64,000 nt of DNA, from the NCBI RefSeq assembly GCF_025144725.1, contig NZ_JALXKS010000005.1:1-64000 (forward strand). The letters are read 5' to 3'. Positions within the stretch are counted from its first letter, which is position 1. Each line of letters opens with the position of its first letter. A program made the translations under genes and the position numbers. The DNA is from Brevibacterium sp. p3-SID960 (GTDB lineage Bacteria; Actinomycetota; Actinomycetes; Actinomycetales; Brevibacteriaceae). Positions 60,762-64,000 of the stretch are shown one piece after another. The notes beneath the pieces are model-generated. The model searched no databases. It was given only the letters and a program-made list of their open reading frames with translations, and had not been told where the DNA came from.

Positions 60762-61382
60762 CTAGGATTCCTTGAGGGCGATGGCGGCAGCGATGCGGCC
60801 GACGTTCTTGAAGGATGCCGAGGCCTGGGTGAAGGCGGACGCCAGCTGCATCGAGGCTGCGGTGTAGGTCAGGCCCCGGCGCGACAGCGGCACGGCGTCG
60901 GCGATCGATTGGCTCAACGAGATGGCGCGCAGGTGCAGGCGGTCCATCGTCTCGACGTAATCCCACTGGTCATAGCGGCCCTGCAGCCGGCGAGTCATGC
61001 GCAGCGTCTGGTCTGACTGGTGCGACAGCACTGCCAGCATCTCCGGCACGCCGGCCGGCAGCTCGTCGAAGACCTGGGACGTCATGGCGAAGCTGACGGA
61101 CTCCAGTTGGTAGCAGACCTCGCGTAGGCGATCGGCGAGGGCGAAGAAGTCGCCGCGGTCGAGCGGGGTGATGTAGTTCTCGCGCAGCTGCCGGGTGATC
61201 GCCCCGAGTGCGGCGTCAGCCTGGTCGGTCAGCTCCTGCATGCGGGCACCGGCCTGCTGGCGGGCGTCTGCTGGGATGCCGGAGAGTTCGGCGAGGACGA
61301 GGTTGCAGCCCTGGATGAGCTCGGCGAGCTCGGTGCAGCGGGCGAAGAGCTGGGTATCCTGCGGTGTCCGTCTCAGGCGCAC
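60762..61382 (-). CDS. DUF47/PhoU-like Pit accessory protein
   Basis: A 206-residue all-helical PhoU relative. YITPLDRGDFFALADRL is the DUF47 hallmark, and MDRLHLRAISLSQSIADAV is a second conserved block. DUF47 genes normally precede pit and are thought to control the transporter. It lies directly upstream of pit, so both are on one message. Confidence 0.88.
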   Translation of the reverse strand: MRLRRTPQDTQLFARCTELAELIQGCNLVLAELSGIPADARQQAGARMQELTDQADAALGAITRQLRENYITPLDRGDFFALADRLREVCYQLESVSFAMTSQVFDELPAGVPEMLAVLSHQSDQTLRMTRRLQGRYDQWDYVETMDRLHLRAISLSQSIADAVPLSRRGLTYTAASMQLASAFTQASASFKNVGRIAAAIALKES

Positions 61383-61798
61383 GCCGTCCTCCGTGGTTCG
61401 GACTGCTCATGATCGTCACGGCAGTGGATCTGCTTGGACTGGGACGTCGGGAGTCTGGCGGCTGAGCGCTGCGCAGGCTGCGGGAGGGGGTGCCCGAGTC
61501 CGCTCGTCCGCAATGAGGTGTGGCGGTGCCGGACCGAGAGCGCCTCTCGGCGTGTGGCCGCTCGAAGCGGCAGGTGTTGGAGCCCGGGGCTTCAGCGATC
61601 CGGCACCGTGAAGCCAGGATACAAGCTCGTCTTGAATTGCCCAACCGGGGCAGATCCCGGCACGGACCCCGGCGCGACACGAGACCGGCTGGAGGCTGGC
61701 CGTCTGCTCTGCAGAAGGCCGCCGGCAGAGTCCCTGGTGAGAGGATCGCAGGCGTTCTCTGCAATACTCGGCGCTCTCGATGTGGCACTCAACGTCGA
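61383..61798. other. 416-nt stretch without a recognisable gene
   Basis: Lies between the DUF47 gene and the next leftward gene. Reading frames on both strands are arginine-rich and lack ribosome sites or family resemblance. It should contain the DUF47-pit promoter on the minus strand; I could not locate it. No repeat or hairpin stands out. Confidence 0.5.
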
Positions 61799-62404
61799 TC
61801 AGTCGAGGCGGCCCTGGGTGTAGGCCCGCGCGGCGGCGGCGAGGTCGTCTGCGAGGCGTTCGAAATCCCCCGCGCCCGAGGTGTCGGCTGGGCTCTCGAC
61901 CCGACGACCCCGGGCGGTGACGGTGATGAAGGCTGCGGCCCGGGCCAGTGCGATGGCGTAGTCGCCGCGGAAAGCGCCGGCGAGGATCTCATCGGCGGCC
62001 CGGGCAACCTCGTCGGGACCCGGCGGGGAGGCGATGCCGGCGATTACCTCGGGTGCGGTGCGGCCGTCCCGGCCGGACGAGAACCAGTCCGCGACCTGGC
62101 GCGGCGAACGGCGGATCCACTCGCGGATGGCGTACAGGCGCCACAGGGAACCGGGCAGGCTCACCGCCGGGGCGCTGGCCCACACCTCGGCGATGGCCTC
62201 CAGACCGAACTCCTCGGCCAGGTGGACGAAACGGGCGGTGGCGGCGTCGTCGCGGTCAGGATCGGTGCTCGAGTCGCGGTGCGGGGAGATGAGCAGGGCA
62301 GCCGTCGAGTGCGCGAGCTCGGTGCGCGCGGCCGGGTCGGGGGCGGTGTCGAGCGGATCCATGTCCGGCATCGGCAGGGGCTTGTGAAAACGAGGCTGTG
62401 ACAC
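61799..62404 (-). CDS. Conserved-looking hypothetical protein
   Basis: A 201-residue soluble, mainly helical protein (SLWRLYAIREWIRRSPRQVA, DEVARAADEILAGAFRGDYA). It has no signal peptide or membrane span. Codon composition is typical of the chromosome, supporting a real gene. I do not recognise the family. It is divergent from the 62508 gene across 103 nt that includes a 26-bp repeat. Confidence 0.7.
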   Translation of the reverse strand: MSQPRFHKPLPMPDMDPLDTAPDPAARTELAHSTAALLISPHRDSSTDPDRDDAATARFVHLAEEFGLEAIAEVWASAPAVSLPGSLWRLYAIREWIRRSPRQVADWFSSGRDGRTAPEVIAGIASPPGPDEVARAADEILAGAFRGDYAIALARAAAFITVTARGRRVESPADTSGAGDFERLADDLAAAARAYTQGRLD

Positions 62405-62407
62405 GCC

Positions 62408-62459
62408 GCCCAGTCTACGCGGGCTGGCAAGGCGCCCAGTCTACGCGGGCTGGCAAGGC
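62408..62459. repeat. 26-bp tandem repeat x 2
   Basis: GCCCAGTCTACGCGGGCTGG and six further bases occur at 62408-62433 and again exactly at 62434-62459. It begins just upstream of the leftward hypothetical gene's start codon. AGTCTA within each copy reads TAGACT on the minus strand, so the -10 element of that gene may be duplicated. Confidence 0.85.
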
Positions 62460-62507
62460 GCCCTGCCGGGAATCCTACACCTGTCTCTCAGCCAACGGCG
62501 CTACCGT

Positions 62508-63578
62508 ATGGCTATGACCAACAGTGCGAAGGTCCAGACGGGTCTCAAGACTGCTACGAAGTTCGCGTTCACGAAGGACGGCGAGCTCAAGCCGCATGCG
62601 GAGGGCACAGTGCGCAGGCTGCTGGCCGTGCAGCGCCCTGCGGTGCTGGCGTACCTGCGAATGCTGCGGCGGAAGAACCCCGAGGCCTCGCCTGCGGAGA
62701 TCGCCGACATCGTCCGCAAGCACTACCTATGGGCAGCCACCGGTGGAGGTGCTGCAGTCGGCGCGACTGCCGTGGTGCCAGGGCTCGGGACGCTGGCTGC
62801 CGCTGGTGTCGCGGCTGTGGAGACGGCCGGATTCTTAGAAGCCTCAGCACTGTACGCGCAGGCGGTCACCGAACTGCACGGGCTGCCGGTGCGCGATCCG
62901 CAGCGGGCGAACGCGCTGGTGATGGGTCTGATGCTCGGCAACGCAGGCAAGGACCTGGTGAAGAAGTTCTCCGCCCAGGCTGCCGGTGAGGGTCCGGCAC
63001 TGACCTCGCATTGGGGCCCGATGGTCGCCAAGCAGATCCCGGCACAGATGATGGACACGCTGACCAAGCGGATGCGCAAGACGATGATGCGCAAGTACGC
63101 TGCGCGCACCGGCGGGTCGATGGTCGGCCGCCTCATGCCTTTCGGCATCGGTGCGGTGATCGGCGGTGTCGTCAACCATCAGATGGCGCGCACCGTCGTC
63201 CGGCATTCGCGCAGCGCTTTCGACCCGTACCCCGGCACCTTCCCCCACGACCTCGACCCGAAGATCAGCACGCCGAAGGCCGACGCCGACCTCATGGGCG
63301 GGCTCAAGCACCTCATCCGGCTGCTGCAGCTGCGCAAATCCAAGGGTCAGGTGATCCCCGGCGAGGTCATCGACCCGGTGACCGCTGACAGCCAGATCCT
63401 CGTCCACGAGGGTGCGGAGGACTTCGACCCCGCGGCGCCGCGTACCTATCAGACCGGCAGCAGTGAGGCTGGCGGCAGAGGCAGCCGGTGGTGGGGACGC
63501 AAGAAGGGCCAGCCTGCAGACGCTTCCGGTCCCAGGAAGCGCGAGATCAGTCCGTGGAGCGTTGATTGGCGGCTGTGA
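62508..63578 (+). CDS. Membrane-associated protein, possibly EcsC-like
   Basis: A 356-residue protein. A basic helical N-terminus (1-75) precedes a glycine-rich hydrophobic hairpin (about 77-115; GGGAAVGATAVVPGLGTLAA), a second hydrophobic stretch near residue 213 (MPFGIGAVIGGVVN) and a charged C-terminal tail. The pattern is vaguely like EcsC-type proteins, but this is a weak match. Starts at 62508 and 62514 are both possible; a TACCGT -10-like hexamer at 62502-62507 would make the second leaderless. Confidence 0.7.
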   Translation: MAMTNSAKVQTGLKTATKFAFTKDGELKPHAEGTVRRLLAVQRPAVLAYLRMLRRKNPEASPAEIADIVRKHYLWAATGGGAAVGATAVVPGLGTLAAAGVAAVETAGFLEASALYAQAVTELHGLPVRDPQRANALVMGLMLGNAGKDLVKKFSAQAAGEGPALTSHWGPMVAKQIPAQMMDTLTKRMRKTMMRKYAARTGGSMVGRLMPFGIGAVIGGVVNHQMARTVVRHSRSAFDPYPGTFPHDLDPKISTPKADADLMGGLKHLIRLLQLRKSKGQVIPGEVIDPVTADSQILVHEGAEDFDPAAPRTYQTGSSEAGGRGSRWWGRKKGQPADASGPRKREISPWSVDWRL

Positions 63579-63638
63579 AACCGCAGCTCGGGCTGTCGAG
63601 TTGGGCGCCGTGGGACCAGCGGTCTACAATCAGTCTGC

Positions 63639-63711
<73 letters not shown>

Positions 63712-63864
63712 CTTTTCGTACCTGCATGGTTATCCGAGTTTGTCTTGTTTTCGCGGTTTTCTGGTGTGGTCTGGTGGGTGTAGGTGGGGGTGCGAGTGGG
63801 CAGACGGTGGGCGAAAAGTGGTCACCGGCCGCCGACCTTTGCAGTCCTTTAGAGTCCTTGCATA

Positions 63865-63880
63865 TGTGATGTAGATCACT
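63865..63880. promoter_or_regulatory. CRP/GlxR-like site upstream of the last gene
   Basis: TGTGATGTAGATCACT matches TGTGANNTANNTCACA at every fixed position except the last. It lies 11 nt before a -35 element, a position suited to activation. Confidence 0.65.
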
Positions 63881-63890
63881 TCCACCAGGG

Positions 63891-63919
63891 TTGCACGATA
63901 CCCAATCTGGGTCTATTCT
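63891..63919 (+). promoter_or_regulatory. Strong promoter for the last gene
   Basis: TTGCAC (63891-63896) and TATTCT (63914-63919) are separated by 17 nt. The spacer contains the palindrome ACCCA-ATC-TGGGT (63900-63912), a possible operator between the two promoter elements. Confidence 0.7.
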
Positions 63920-63977
63920 GGAGGTATAGAAAGCAAGGGAGACAAGCTCCCGGCACCGATCACAAGGAGATCGACCA

Positions 63978-64000
63978 ATGACCGCAAACCTCGCCTTCGC
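63978..64000 (+). CDS. Start of a protein-coding gene, cut by the window end
   Basis: ATG at 63978 follows the ribosome site AAGGAGATC and the promoter and CRP-like site above. Only MTANLAF is visible, too little to name a family. The leader between the promoter and ATG is about 50 nt. Confidence 0.6.

Noticed and set aside
63712-63864. Attachment site or genomic island starting at tRNA-Lys
   Set aside because: The lower-GC stretch after the tRNA is suggestive, but no integrase or repeat of the tRNA end is visible in the window.

Overview
The window is 64 kb of high-GC chromosome from an actinobacterium. The evidence is genes found only or mainly in that group: mycothiol biosynthesis (mshA, mshD) with a mycothiol-dependent formaldehyde dehydrogenase, CarD, SenX3-RegX3, DUF4032, DUF2516, an LpqE-like lipoprotein and a MutT1-type Nudix/histidine-phosphatase fusion. 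A member of the Micrococcales (for example a Brevibacterium-like organism) fits best, but the genus is a guess. There are no rRNA operons, insertion sequences, prophages or CRISPR arrays. The window is core chromosome, and most genes have firm family assignments.

Layout. 0-4.4 kb is a PTS locus: a partial RpiR-type regulator (leftward), an unusual EI-HPr fusion, a free EIIB and a free GlcNAc/glucose-type EIIC. A tRNA-Thr and strong repeats follow. 4.9-16.6 kb holds a membrane-anchored DsbA-like protein, a Ser/Thr kinase with a polytopic C-terminus, a trehalose-6-P synthase/phosphatase fusion, two overlapping LacI regulators, and a DUF4032-SDR-MFS run. 16.7-27.6 kb contains rlmB, cysS, ispF, ispD, carD and an lpqE-like gene in the order I recall from mycobacteria (Rv3579c-Rv3584). 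About 5.6 kb separates cysS from ispF: a MetPS-type amino-acid transporter, a frameshifted mscR with its MBL-fold partner, a nitrobindin and a small membrane protein. 27.7-35.6 kb has regX3-senX3 divergent from phoU, then eamA, gpm, a YbjN-like gene, mshA, a hydrolase and DUF2516, again resembling a mycobacterial block (Rv0486-Rv0491). 35.6-46.7 kb has azlCD with a divergent XRE-cupin regulator, a FUSC protein, pepN, a beta-lactamase-like hydrolase, an LLM flavin oxidoreductase, a BASS transporter and gabT. 46.8-61.4 kb is a ygfZ/nitrobindin-like/mshD block leading into a phosphate and polyphosphate cluster: ppk, mutT1-like, pstSCAB, pit and its DUF47 partner. The last part has two uncharacterised genes, tRNA-Lys and the first codons of a gene behind a strong promoter.

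How it works together. RegX3-SenX3 and PhoU (28-30 kb) are expected to control pstSCAB (55-59 kb). Both the phoU/senX3 intergenic region and the pstS upstream region carry 11-nt direct repeats like the actinobacterial PHO box. CRP/GlxR-like sites lie upstream of rpiR/ptsI, pstS and the last gene, suggesting a carbon-status input. Mycothiol synthesis and use are represented by mshA, mshD and mscR.

The least explained features are a perfect 26-bp inverted repeat near tRNA-Thr, many short tandem repeats (17-30 bp) at gene ends and inside a few coding regions, an ispD without a usable standard start codon, and a one-base frameshift in mscR. I did not find a convincing novel multi-gene system.
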